A stretch of DNA of 42,323 bases from Pseudomonadota bacterium (GTDB lineage: Bacteria; Pseudomonadota; Gammaproteobacteria; Xanthomonadales; Xanthomonadaceae), in contig JAUMYP010000016.1 of NCBI GenBank assembly GCA_030528565.1, positions 1 to 42,323 of the forward strand, in the 5' to 3' direction. The notes beneath the pieces are model-generated. The model ran no database searches and was not told where the DNA came from. It saw only the letters and a program-made list of their open reading frames with translations. The position numbers were made by a program, and so were the translations under genes. Positions 24,984 to 32,686 of this stretch are shown here, piece by piece. Within the stretch, counting starts at the first letter, position 1. Every line of letters begins with the position of its first letter.

Positions 24984-25742
24984 TTATTGGCTGGGTGACT
25001 CAGGCAGTGCGCAGCGGTCGTAAATCATGTCCCAGACCCCATGGCCGAGGTTTTGGCCGCGCGTTTCAAAATGGGTTTGCGGCCGCCAGTCCGGGCGCGG
25101 CAGATGCCCGCGCGCGCCGCTGCGGTTGACCAGCCCGGGCGTGGCATCGAGCACATCCCACATCTGCTCGGCATAGTCCTGCCAGTCGGTGGCCAGATGC
25201 AGGCGGCCATCGGGGGCGAGCTTGCGTACCAGCAGCGCGGCGAACTCCGGGTTCACCAGGCGGCGCTTGTTGTGGCGCTTCTTGTGCCAGGGGTCAGGAA
25301 AGTAGATGCGCACTTCGTCCAGACTGCCATCGGCGATTTCGTTTTGCAGCACTTCCACCGCATCGTGGTGGTACAGCCGGGCATTGCTGATGCCATCGCT
25401 ATCGAGTGCATTCAGCAGCCGGCCAACACCGGGCGCATGCACTTCGATGCCGATATGGTCGCGCGCCGGGTCCAGCAGGCAGGAATGACGGAAGGCCGCG
25501 CCATTGCCAAAGCCGATTTCCACAATACGCGGCGCGCTGCGGCCAAACAGCGTGTCGAAATCGCGCACTTGTCCCTGGTAGTCGGTGCCAAAACGCGGCC
25601 AGAGGGCATCAAAGGCGCGTTGCTGCGCCGGGGTGAAACGCCCCTGGCGCAGCACGAAGCTGCGCACCCGGCGCTGGCCTTCGGTCACCGTGAAGGGTTT
25701 GGGCGGCGCCTTGCTGCCGGGGCTGGTGAACGGGTCGCTCAT
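24984..25742 (-). CDS. trmB: tRNA (guanine-N7-)-methyltransferase
   Basis: TrmB makes m7G46 in the variable loop of tRNAs using SAM. The 252-residue protein has the SAM loop '[12 protein letters not shown]', '[15 protein letters not shown]', and the family signature '[16 protein letters not shown]' with catalytic and tRNA-binding residues, then '[12 protein letters not shown]' and the C-terminal '[17 protein letters not shown]'. Length is normal. Its ATG overlaps the thiG stop codon by four bases, an order (thiG-trmB) common in proteobacteria. Confidence 0.95.
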   Translation of the reverse strand: MSDPFTSPGSKAPPKPFTVTEGQRRVRSFVLRQGRFTPAQQRAFDALWPRFGTDYQGQVRDFDTLFGRSAPRIVEIGFGNGAAFRHSCLLDPARDHIGIEVHAPGVGRLLNALDSDGISNARLYHHDAVEVLQNEIADGSLDEVRIYFPDPWHKKRHNKRRLVNPEFAALLVRKLAPDGRLHLATDWQDYAEQMWDVLDATPGLVNRSGARGHLPRPDWRPQTHFETRGQNLGHGVWDMIYDRCALPESPSQ

Positions 25743-26533
25743 CCAATCAGCCCATCAATCGGCGAGGAGGCACTGGCAAAACGCTTGCGCGGGATGCGTC
25801 CGGCCAGGAAAGCCTCGCGCCCGGCCTGCACGGCGAGTTTCATCGCCCGCGCCATGCGCACCGGCTCTGCCGCACCGGCAATCGCGGTGTTCATCAGCAC
25901 GCCATCGCAGCCCAGTTCCATGGCAATCGCCGCATCCGAGGCGGTGCCGACACCGGCATCGACGATGATGGGCACCTTGGCCTGCTCGATGATTTCCATC
26001 AGGTTATAGCGGTTCTGGATGCCAAGCCCGGAGCCAATCGGGGCGGCCAGCGGCATCACCGCCACGCAGCCGATTTCTTCCAGCCGCTTGCACAAAATCG
26101 GGTCGTCGCTGGTATAGACCATCACCTCAAAGCCGTCTTTGACCAGCAGCTCGGCAGCGGCCAGGGTTTGCACCACATCCGGGTACAGGGTGCGCTTATC
26201 GCCCAGCACTTCCAGCTTGACCAGCTTGTGGCCGTCCAAAAGTTCACGCGCCAGTCGGCAGGTGCGCACCGCTTCTTCTGCGGTATAGCAGCCTGCGGTA
26301 TTGGGCAGGATGGTGTAGTGCTGCGGCGGCAGTACATCCAGCAGGTTCGGCTCGCCGGGGTTCTGGCCGATATTGGTACGGCGGATGGCGACGGTGACGA
26401 TTTCAGCGCCCGCAGCATCGGTGGCGGCGCGGGTCTGGGTCAAATCCCTGAATTTGCCGGTGCCGGTCAGCAGGCGCGATTGATAGGTTTTGCCGGCAAT
26501 CACCAGCGGCTTGGGGTCGGTAAGCTCGTGCAT
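25739..26533 (-). CDS. thiG: Thiazole synthase ThiG
   Basis: ThiG builds the thiazole ring of thiamine from deoxyxylulose 5-phosphate, dehydroglycine and ThiS-thiocarboxylate. From the ATG at 26533 it has 264 residues: '[17 protein letters not shown]' at the N-terminus, '[10 protein letters not shown]', '[15 protein letters not shown]', the Schiff-base Lys106 in 'LVKLEVLGD', '[14 protein letters not shown]' and '[14 protein letters not shown]'. A frame extension to 26563 exists. The shorter start is favoured because a TATAAT lies six bases upstream of it, which suggests a leaderless transcript. Confidence 0.95.
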   Translation of the reverse strand: MHELTDPKPLVIAGKTYQSRLLTGTGKFRDLTQTRAATDAAGAEIVTVAIRRTNIGQNPGEPNLLDVLPPQHYTILPNTAGCYTAEEAVRTCRLARELLDGHKLVKLEVLGDKRTLYPDVVQTLAAAELLVKDGFEVMVYTSDDPILCKRLEEIGCVAVMPLAAPIGSGLGIQNRYNLMEIIEQAKVPIIVDAGVGTASDAAIAMELGCDGVLMNTAIAGAAEPVRMARAMKLAVQAGREAFLAGRIPRKRFASASSPIDGLIG

Positions 26534-26539
26534 GCGGCC

Positions 26540-26568
26540 ATTATATGGGCGTGCATCCGGCATGACAG
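26540..26568 (-). promoter_or_regulatory. thiG promoter, probably giving a leaderless mRNA
   Basis: On the minus strand CTGTCA (26563-26568) and TATAAT (26540-26545) are separated by exactly 17 bp. The ATG starts six bases after the -10, where transcription itself would begin. No Shine-Dalgarno precedes the ATG. Confidence 0.65.
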
Positions 26569-26580
26569 GCTGCCGGATGC

Positions 26581-26607
26581 AAAAACCCCGCGCTTTGTGG
26601 CGCGGGG
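26581..26607 (-). terminator. Terminator of the YdcH-like gene
   Basis: CCCCGCGC (26586-26593) pairs with 26600-26607. On the minus strand the stem is followed directly by TTTTT. It separates the YdcH-like gene from the thiG promoter. Confidence 0.85.
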
Positions 26608-26617
26608 CGGGCAGGAT

Positions 26618-26836
26618 TCAGGCGGTCAGGGTTTTGAACATCTCCAGCAGGCGCTCCTTGGCCGCCAGTTTGTCGCGCTTCATCTGCGCAAGCTCCATAT
26701 CAGCAATCGGCAGCACGCCCAGCTCGGCATCGCTCACTTTCTTGTCCAGCTCCTGGTGGTGGTAGTAAAGCTGGCGGAACTCCACGTTGTTCTTCATCAG
26801 GCTGTCCAGTTCTTCTTGCGAGCGGTCTTCAAACAT
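26618..26836 (-). CDS. YdcH family (DUF465) small protein
   Basis: A 72-residue, highly charged helical protein. The ATG at 26836 has a near-perfect Shine-Dalgarno (AAGGAGG) before it. The family pattern is clear: 'FRQLYYHHQELDKKVSDAELG' and 'DMELAQMKRDKLAAKERLLEML'-like helices that form a coiled coil. The function of DUF465 proteins is unknown. It sits between thiS and thiG, which are normally adjacent, and has its own terminator. Confidence 0.85.
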   Translation of the reverse strand: MFEDRSQEELDSLMKNNVEFRQLYYHHQELDKKVSDAELGVLPIADMELAQMKRDKLAAKERLLEMFKTLTA

Positions 26837-26939
26837 GAGAGTCCTCCTTAAAGGTTTGGTTGCAGAGGCCATGACGGTTCTGCCGTCGGCCATTCCACCT
26901 TACTCCGTTTGCAGCCAGTTGCAATCGGCCCGGGTCAAA

Positions 26940-27140
26940 TCAGCCGCCGCCGAGCGCGTGCACGACCTCGACCACATCACCGTCTTGCAGTGCATGTCCG
27001 GCATGCTGCGAGCGCGGGATGATTTCACCGTTGACCTCCACCGCCACGCGGCGCTCGCCCAAGCCTTCGGCTTGCAGCAGTTGATGCAGGGTGAGGGGGG
27101 CTTGAAATTGGCGGGCTTCGCCATTGAGCTGGATATTCAT
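26940..27140 (-). CDS. thiS: Sulfur carrier protein ThiS
   Basis: ThiS is a ubiquitin-fold carrier whose C-terminal glycine is adenylated by ThiF and thiocarboxylated to donate sulfur to ThiG. The 66-residue product '[12 protein letters not shown]...' has the beta-grasp pattern with '[16 protein letters not shown]', '[16 protein letters not shown]' and the required terminal Gly-Gly. It is divergent from the esterase gene with 110 bp between starts. I see no TPP riboswitch there. It is separated from its partner thiG by the YdcH-like gene. Confidence 0.93.
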   Translation of the reverse strand: MNIQLNGEARQFQAPLTLHQLLQAEGLGERRVAVEVNGEIIPRSQHAGHALQDGDVVEVVHALGGG

Positions 27141-27250
27141 GGCGGTATTTTCGCGGCTTTGTGGCGGGATTTCATCTGCGATGCCACTTGACCGGCGGGC
27201 AGGATGTGAAAATATCCCCCGCCGATGACTGACAAAACAGGTTGATTGAT

Positions 27251-29125
27251 ATGAACAAAACGACCCTGCTCCGCCGCCCGCTGGCTGCCGCACTGGCGCT
27301 GGCCGCTGCTCTCGCCAGCACCCACGCTCTGGCGCGCAATGATGATGCCGCCTTCAGCCGCACCGTATTCTTTGGCGACAGCCTTACCGATGCCGGATTC
27401 TTCCGCCCGCTACTGCCCGCTACCGCACAGCCGGTGATTGGGCAGTTCACCACCAATCCGGGCCTGGTCTGGTCGCAGTATCTGGCCAATTACTACGGCG
27501 CCGACCGTTCCACCGCCTGGCTGGCTACCGGCAGCGCCCCGCGCGTGGATGGCGGTGACAATTATGCCGTCGGCGGTGCGCGCGTGGCCGTTGATGTAAC
27601 CGGTAAGCTGGGGCATACGCCGTCGCTGAACGCGCAATTGAACGAATACCTGCGCCGCACAGGCGGTCGCGCCGATGCGCGCGCGCTGTACACCGTCTGG
27701 GGCGGCGCCAATGACCTGTTCGCCATCACCCAGGGCGCGCCTGCGGCCAGTACCATTGCCGATGCGGTCAGTGCACAAGTGGGCATGGTCGGCAAACTGC
27801 GTGCGGCAGGCGCCGAATACATCCTGGTGCCAACCATTCCCGACCTTGGCGTAACCCCGGGCTTTCTGGCGCAGGGCAGTGCCGCCGCGGCGCAAGGCAC
27901 GGCCTTGTCGCAGGCCTATAACAGCGCGCTGTATCAGGGATTGGCGGCCAAGGGGCTGCGGGTGATTCCGCTTGATACCTTCAACCTGCTGCGCGAAATC
28001 ACCGCCAATCCCGCCACTTACGGGTTGCAGAATGTCACCGGCACCGCCTGCCAGCCGCAAATCACCGCGCAATCGCTGAGCTGCAACCCGACCAGCTATG
28101 TCAGCGCCGATGCGCCCTGGACCTATGCCTTTGCCGATGGCGTGCATCCTTCCAGCGCCGCGCATGCGATGCTGGCCGACTACGCGCTGGCGACCCTCGA
28201 AGCGCCGCGCCAGATTGCCCTGTTGCCGCGTTCAGCGATTGCCACGGGTCGCGCCCGCAGCCAGATGGTGGCCGCGCAGCTGCAATCGCGCAGCGATGAG
28301 GCCGCCGGGCGCTTCTGGGGCGGGCTGCGCATGGATGCCCGCCGCGACAAAAACGGAGCCACCGATGACGGCTTTGGCGGCGGCGGCCCGGAGCTGATGG
28401 CAGGCTATGACCGCGCCAGCGGCGCACTGGTGTACGGTGGCTATCTGGCGCTTGCCGGGCAGAAGATTGAATACCGCCGTGACCGCGGCGAGTTCAAGCA
28501 GCGCGAAGCCGGGCTGGGCGGCTATCTGGGCTGGCGTGGTGAATCGTTCTGGCTGGATGGCCAACTGGGCTGGAGCCGCCTCGGCTTTGATGTGCGTCGC
28601 GATGTGGCGCTTGGCAGCGGCAAGCGCCGTCATGAGGGCAGCCCCGATGGCAGCCGACTGCATGCCGCATTGGGTGCAGGCTGGCAAATGGGCAGCGAAA
28701 CCTTCCGTCACGGCCCGTTGCTGCGCGTGCTGGCGCAGAGGGTCAAGGTCGATGGCTATGCCGAATCGCAGCCGCATCTGGCTACGGCTTTGGCCTTCCC
28801 GGAACAGCAGCTTGATGTGCTGAATGTCTCCGCTGGCTGGCAGGCTGAGTGGCATCTGGGCAGCACGCAACCGTTTGTCAGCCTCACCGCAGAGCGCGAA
28901 TACGGCGACCGCCCCGAGCACGCCTTCGCCCGCATGAGCACGTTGGCAACAGGCAGCGACTATGCCGTGCCCGCGCCGCTGCAAGACCGCCGCTATGCCA
29001 ATCTGCATGCCGGCCTGCGCAGCCAGCTGCATGGCGTGGATATTCAGGGCGGCGTCAGCCTTGACCTGGGGCATGACAACGGCAGCCAGGCGGCGGTTTA
29101 CCTCACCGCAGGCAAGAAGTTCTGA
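27251..29125 (+). CDS. Autotransporter GDSL esterase/lipase (EstA-like)
   Basis: A 624-residue type Va autotransporter. It has a signal peptide (1-28), a GDSL lipase passenger with the nucleophile Ser44 in '[10 protein letters not shown]', block III 'WGGANDLF' and the Asp/His pair in '[12 protein letters not shown]' near residue 298, then a C-terminal beta-barrel (about 350-624) with alternating patterns such as '[20 protein letters not shown]' and a terminal strand ending in Phe ('VYLTAGKKF'). The enzyme is presumably displayed on the outer membrane and hydrolyses lipids or esters. The ATG at 27251 is used; an in-frame TTG lies nine bases upstream. Confidence 0.93.
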   Translation: MNKTTLLRRPLAAALALAAALASTHALARNDDAAFSRTVFFGDSLTDAGFFRPLLPATAQPVIGQFTTNPGLVWSQYLANYYGADRSTAWLATGSAPRVDGGDNYAVGGARVAVDVTGKLGHTPSLNAQLNEYLRRTGGRADARALYTVWGGANDLFAITQGAPAASTIADAVSAQVGMVGKLRAAGAEYILVPTIPDLGVTPGFLAQGSAAAAQGTALSQAYNSALYQGLAAKGLRVIPLDTFNLLREITANPATYGLQNVTGTACQPQITAQSLSCNPTSYVSADAPWTYAFADGVHPSSAAHAMLADYALATLEAPRQIALLPRSAIATGRARSQMVAAQLQSRSDEAAGRFWGGLRMDARRDKNGATDDGFGGGGPELMAGYDRASGALVYGGYLALAGQKIEYRRDRGEFKQREAGLGGYLGWRGESFWLDGQLGWSRLGFDVRRDVALGSGKRRHEGSPDGSRLHAALGAGWQMGSETFRHGPLLRVLAQRVKVDGYAESQPHLATALAFPEQQLDVLNVSAGWQAEWHLGSTQPFVSLTAEREYGDRPEHAFARMSTLATGSDYAVPAPLQDRRYANLHAGLRSQLHGVDIQGGVSLDLGHDNGSQAAVYLTAGKKF

Positions 29126-29165
29126 TTGCCAAAAACGGTGCGCAGGGCATAGACTTGCGCACCAC

Positions 29166-29239
29166 GCGGGTGTAGCTCAATGGTAGAGCAGTGGCTTCCC
29201 AAGCCTCCGACGTGGGTTCGATTCCCATCACCCGCTCCA
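29166..29239 (+). tRNA. tRNA-Gly (CCC), CCA encoded
   Basis: Cloverleaf: acceptor GCGGGTG/CACCCGC, D arm GCTC/GAGC, anticodon loop TTCCCAA (anticodon CCC), T arm GTGGG-TTCGATT-CCCAT, discriminator T and an encoded CCA. The anticodon stem GTGGC/GCCTC has a T-T mismatch at 28:42. The IS-end sequence starts 13 bp downstream. Confidence 0.92.
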
Positions 29240-29251
29240 AATCCGAATCTC

Positions 29252-29775
29252 AGAGCCTGTTCAAAGTCTCTGGAGCAGAAGTGTCAAGAATGCCAAGTGG
29301 AAGAACTGCAAACTGGTGTTGAGCAGTTGCTGGTAGCTCTTCCACCGTCTCCGCCGCTTCTCCAGCCAGGCAAAACTTCGCTCCAAAATCCAACGCTTGT
29401 GCATCTTTGGACGTATGCAGTTCGCTGTGCTTGGCTATCTGCGCCATCACATGCTCGCCCAGAATGTGACGTATGCCCTGCGCGCAGGGGCGGCCGACAT
29501 AGCCGCTGTCACACCGCAGGGTTTGCCCCCGGCTCAAGCCGCGCGCCTGATTCAAGTGCAGCCAGCGCCCCTTGCGGTCAGCGACATTGGCGCTGGTCAT
29601 TGCGATGGCACGCGGCAAGCCCTGGCTATCCACTGTGACACCTGATGTCCGATACTTTCGCCGGTGTCATATTCCGGAACGCTGCTGGGCAAGGCCCGCC
29701 ACTGGCAGCCGCTGCGTAGCAGGTACAGCACAGCGCAGGACACTTCATACAAAAACCGCGGTGCGGGGCGGCAGC
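29252..29775 (-). mobile_element. Eroded IS5-family insertion sequence
   Basis: The right end starts with the 20-mer AGAGCCTGTTCAAAGTCTCT (29252-29271), just outside the transposase stop codon as in IS5-family ends. The other terminal repeat is missing, and the element is about 520 bp where a full copy would be expected to exceed 800 bp. A TCA stands at each border (29250-29252 and 29776-29778), which would fit a TNA target duplication, but three bases are weak evidence. The left border coincides with the stop codon of the SDR gene. Confidence 0.75.
29261..29758 (-). pseudogene. IS5-family transposase remnant
   Basis: Three pieces of one DDE transposase can be read. The N-proximal piece is 'LYEVSCAVLYLLRSGCQWRALP' split over about 29690-29758, lacking the usual first 35 or so residues. 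An internal deletion follows near 29640-29665. Then comes 'VDSQGLPRAIAMTSANVADRKG' and 'CDSGYVGRPCAQG' with the catalytic Asp region. A frameshift near 29400-29415 leads to the C-terminal piece 'HKRWILERSFAWLEKRRRR', with the catalytic Glu, ending 'LTLLLQRL'. It cannot make an active enzyme. Confidence 0.85.
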
Positions 29776-30513
29776 TCAGATATACAACGACCTGCCGCCA
29801 TCCACGGCGATGATTTGGCCGCTGACATAGGCGCTGGCGTATAGCTGCGACACCATCTGTGCGATGTCTTCCGGGCAGCCTTGGCGGCGCAGGGTGGTGC
29901 GTTCCTCGACCATGGCAAGGGTTTCGGCTTTTTGCGGGTTTTCCGACCACAGGATATTGCCCGGTGCAATGCCGTTGACGCGCACTTCCGGCCCCAGTTC
30001 CACGGCGAGCACGCGGGTCATCATCGCCAAGGCCGCCTTGGCCATGCAGTACACCGGGTGACCGGGCAGCGGGCGCTCGGCATAAATATCGACGATGTTG
30101 AGAATGGCGCCCTGTGTCTGCCGCAGATGCGGGGCGGCGGCCTGGCAGAGAAAAAACGGCGCGCGTGCATTGCTGGCAAACAGCGTATCCCAGTCCTCGG
30201 GCGTGACCTTGCCGATGGGCGTGGCGTAATAGCCCGAGGCGTTGTTGATGAGCAAATCCAGCCGCCCGAATGCGTCGATGGTCTGGCTGATGAGCTTTGG
30301 CAGGCTGGCAACGTCTGTCAGGTCTGCCTGCAAGGCGATGGCGCTGCCGGGGCGTGCGCGGTTGAGCGCCTCCAGCAAGGCCTGCATCTCATTGGCGGAG
30401 CTGCGGTAATGCAGTGCCAGACAATGGCCTTCGGCATGCAGGCGGCGGGCAATGGCCGCGCCGATGCGCTTGGCAGCGCCGGTGATAAGCGTGACGGGGC
30501 GGGGGGCAGACAT
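29776..30513 (-). CDS. Pteridine reductase-like short-chain dehydrogenase
   Basis: A 245-residue classical SDR. The cofactor motif is 'LITGAAKRIGAAIARRLH' (TGxxxRxG, as in pteridine reductases and FolM), with 'LHYRSSA' fitting NADPH preference, 'LLINNASGYY', the active-site 'VDIYAERPLPGHPVYCMAK' (Asp in place of the usual Ser, Tyr-x3-Lys) and 'VRVNGIAPGNILW'. These features point to reduction of dihydrobiopterin or dihydrofolate. The C-terminus 'VDGGRSLYI' is normal even though the IS remnant begins at the stop codon. Confidence 0.87.
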   Translation of the reverse strand: MSAPRPVTLITGAAKRIGAAIARRLHAEGHCLALHYRSSANEMQALLEALNRARPGSAIALQADLTDVASLPKLISQTIDAFGRLDLLINNASGYYATPIGKVTPEDWDTLFASNARAPFFLCQAAAPHLRQTQGAILNIVDIYAERPLPGHPVYCMAKAALAMMTRVLAVELGPEVRVNGIAPGNILWSENPQKAETLAMVEERTTLRRQGCPEDIAQMVSQLYASAYVSGQIIAVDGGRSLYI

Positions 30514-30551
30514 GGCAGGCTCCGGTAGAGTGTGGGGTGAATGTTAACTTT

Positions 30552-30580
30552 TTGACAAAAATCAATCTTTTGCAGATAGT
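30552..30580 (+). promoter_or_regulatory. Sigma-70 promoter of the small membrane protein gene
   Basis: A consensus TTGACA (30552-30557) and GATAGT (30575-30580) are 17 bp apart. The region is AT-rich, divergent from the SDR gene and followed by an AAGGAGA ribosome site. Confidence 0.6.
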
Positions 30581-30619
30581 CTGCTGCACCATGAGCCCAT
30601 CTTTACAAGGAGAACGACC

Positions 30620-30769
30620 ATGCACCCGGTACTGGTGGAAATGCTGCAAAAACCTGTTGGCTGGCTGATGATTGTCGGTACCATCATCCTGTTTGGCACG
30701 CCGATTGCCGTGGGTTTTTTCCTGCGCAAGAAAATCCGCGACGAAGAAGCGCGCAACAAGCACCACTGA
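30620..30769 (+). CDS. 49-residue membrane protein, unknown function
   Basis: This short gene has a strong ribosome site (AAGGAGA at 30607-30613) seven bases before the ATG and a consensus-like promoter. The protein begins 'MHPVLVEMLQKPVGWLM', has one membrane helix ('WLMIVGTIILFGTPIAVGFF') and ends in a charged tail 'LRKKIRDEEARNKHH'. It vaguely recalls the DUF3149 type of single-helix proteins. It is not part of a longer frame, and it precedes the MidA-like gene by 69 bp. Confidence 0.7.
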   Translation: MHPVLVEMLQKPVGWLMIVGTIILFGTPIAVGFFLRKKIRDEEARNKHH

Positions 30770-30838
30770 TTGCGCCTCGCCGCTGGCAACAGGCTGCGGT
30801 TATGCTTGCGGCCTGTTTTTTGCTGCCGGTTTTCCGTG

Positions 30839-32029
30839 ATGAGTTCCCTGCCGCCGCCCGATGCCGATGCGCTTGCCCATAGTGCACAGCTTGAGGCCTT
30901 GATTCGTGCCGAAATCGCTGCCAGTGGCGGCGCGGTGCCGTTTTCCCGTTTCATGGAACTGGCGCTGTATGCGCCGGGGCTGGGTTATTACAGCGCTGGG
31001 GCGACCAAGTTCGGGACAGCGGGTGATTTTGTCACCGCGCCGGAGCTGGGCACGCTGTTTGCCAGTTGCGTGGCGGCGGCGCTGGCGCCGGTGATTGGGC
31101 AAATCGGCGCGCAGGCGCAGTTTCTGGAAATTGGTGGTGGCAGTGGCGCGTTTGCCGAAGCGGCGCTGCGGCAATTACAGGCGCTGGATGCGGTTCCGGC
31201 GCGCTATGCCATTCTCGAACCCAGCGCCGATTTGCGCGAGCGCCAATACGCGCGCTTGCAGGCCAGTCTGCCGCCTGAACTGTCGGCGCGGGTGGAGTGG
31301 CTCAATGGCCCGATTGAGTCCGAATGGCAGGGCGTAGTGTTCGCCAATGAAGTGCTGGATGCACTGCCGGCTTCGCGCTTTGTCATCGGCGAGGCGGGCG
31401 AAGTGGCCGAGGAATATGTCGCCAACCGCGAAGCAGGCGGCTTCTACAGTGTGACCGCCCCGGCCGATGCGCTGCTCTGCAATGCCGTGCGCCATTTGCA
31501 GCGTGACCTGGAGGCGCCGCTGCCGCCCGGCTATCGCTCCGAGGTCTTGCCGCAGTTGCCGTACTGGTTGCAGGCGGTGATTGGCAGGCTCACCCGTGGC
31601 GCGCTGCTGTTTGCCGATTACGGCTATCCGCGCGCAGAGTTCTATCACCCCAGCCGCAGCGACGGCACCCTGCGCGCCTTCCGCCGCCATCATCTGCTGG
31701 CCGATGTGCTCACCTTGCCCGGCTTGCAGGACATCACCGCATCGGTGGACTTCACCGCACTGGCCGAGGCCGGGATTGCTGCCGGGTTTGACCTGGCAGG
31801 CTATGTCACCCAGGCCAATTTCCTGATTGGCAATGGCCTGGATGCGCAGCTTGCCAGGGCTGAAGCCGGAGCCAGCGATGAACTTGCGCGGCTGGCATTG
31901 CGCCGTGAGGCCAAGCAACTGACCTTGCCCGAGGCCATGGGCGAGCGTTTCCAGATGATGGGTTTTGCACGCGATGTCGATTTCGAGCACGCCTTCACGC
32001 TGGGCGAGATGAGCTGGCGGCTGGGATGA
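30839..32029 (+). CDS. MidA-like class I SAM-dependent methyltransferase (DUF185)
   Basis: A 396-residue protein of the MidA/NDUFAF7 family, which in mitochondria methylates an arginine of a complex I subunit. Markers are 'PFSRFMELALYAPGLGYYSAGATKFGTAGDFVTAPEL' (split here over residues 24-60), the SAM loop 'FLEIGGGSGAFAEAAL', 'VVFANEVLDALPASRF' and 'LLFADYGYPRAEFYHPSRSDGTLRAFRRH'. The bacterial substrate is not known. The ATG at 30839 follows a poor ribosome site. The VanZ-like gene overlaps its stop codon by four bases (ATGA). Confidence 0.9.
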   Translation: MSSLPPPDADALAHSAQLEALIRAEIAASGGAVPFSRFMELALYAPGLGYYSAGATKFGTAGDFVTAPELGTLFASCVAAALAPVIGQIGAQAQFLEIGGGSGAFAEAALRQLQALDAVPARYAILEPSADLRERQYARLQASLPPELSARVEWLNGPIESEWQGVVFANEVLDALPASRFVIGEAGEVAEEYVANREAGGFYSVTAPADALLCNAVRHLQRDLEAPLPPGYRSEVLPQLPYWLQAVIGRLTRGALLFADYGYPRAEFYHPSRSDGTLRAFRRHHLLADVLTLPGLQDITASVDFTALAEAGIAAGFDLAGYVTQANFLIGNGLDAQLARAEAGASDELARLALRREAKQLTLPEAMGERFQMMGFARDVDFEHAFTLGEMSWRLG

Positions 32030-32445
32030 GACAGGGCAGCTACCGGCCGGGACGCGCGCTCAAGCCTTTCCGCTGGCCGTGGTTATGGGTGAGCCTATGG
32101 ATGCTGGCTTTTGCCGGCGTCTGGGTGCTGTCGTTGCTGCCGCCGCGCGAGCTGCCGCAGGTGACGGTGGGCAATGACAAGCTCGGGCATTTCATCGCCT
32201 ATTTCGCGCTGATGGCCGGTGCCGTGCAGCTTTATGCCCGGCGTCTTTCCTGGGTGGCGATGGCGGTATTGCTGGCGCTCACCGGGCTGGGCATCGAGTA
32301 TCTGCAAGCGATGATGGGGCTTGGCCGGATGGGGGAGCGCGCCGACATCAGCGCCAATATGCTGGGCATATTCGCAGGCTTTGTCACCGGCTTTACGCCG
32401 CTGCGTGATGTGCTGCTGCGTTTGGAGGGTGGCAAGCTGCGCTAA
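32026..32445 (+). CDS. VanZ-like membrane protein
   Basis: A 139-residue inner-membrane protein with four helices. The VanZ-like core is visible in 'LSLLPPRELPQ', 'GNDKLGHFIAYFALMAGAVQLY' and 'GIEYLQAMMGLGRMGERADISANMLGIFAGF', in which the Lys-His and the Glu-...-Asp-x-x-x-Asn pattern are conserved. The biochemical role of VanZ-like proteins in Gram-negatives is not established; envelope or teicoplanin-like effects are known only for VanZ itself. Translation is coupled to the methyltransferase. Confidence 0.85.
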   Translation: MRQGSYRPGRALKPFRWPWLWVSLWMLAFAGVWVLSLLPPRELPQVTVGNDKLGHFIAYFALMAGAVQLYARRLSWVAMAVLLALTGLGIEYLQAMMGLGRMGERADISANMLGIFAGFVTGFTPLRDVLLRLEGGKLR

Positions 32446-32479
32446 AATTGCAGCCCCGCAACCCCATGAGTTTTGAGCA

Positions 32480-32677
32480 ATGAGCGACGCCGCCCAAGCC
32501 AGTCCGGCCCATGCCCAGCGCGAATACCAAGTGCGTCGCGCACAACTGCCGCTGTCCTGCCCGATGCCGGAAATGGCATTGTGGAACTCGCATCCGCGCG
32601 TTTACCTGCCGATTGAAAGCGAAGGCGGCAAGGCCGAGTGCCCGTACTGTGGCACGAAATACATACTGGCCGACTAA
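32480..32677 (+). CDS. CHCC-type zinc-finger protein
   Basis: A 65-residue protein with a zf-CHCC domain: Cys in 'LSCPMPEMALWNSHPRVYL', a His 11 residues on, then 'CPYC' near the C-terminus ('ECPYCGTKYILAD'). The family is related to the mitochondrial complex I subunit NDUFS6, which is notable next to a MidA-like methyltransferase. A TAAAAT (32443-32448) may serve as -10. It is commonly found near LPS glycosyltransferase genes in proteobacteria, as here. Confidence 0.87.
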   Translation: MSDAAQASPAHAQREYQVRRAQLPLSCPMPEMALWNSHPRVYLPIESEGGKAECPYCGTKYILAD

Positions 32678-32686
32678 CCGGATGGC

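Noticed and set aside
27141-27250. A TPP riboswitch between thiS and the esterase gene
   Set aside because: The conserved CTGAGA and ACCTGAT-like parts of the THI box are not present. Only a loose CGGCGGG/CCCGCCG pairing is seen.
29166-29775. tRNA-Gly as an integration site for a genomic island
   Set aside because: No integrase and no repeat of the tRNA 3' end were found downstream. The neighbouring mobile DNA is a small IS5-family remnant, which does not use tRNA targets.
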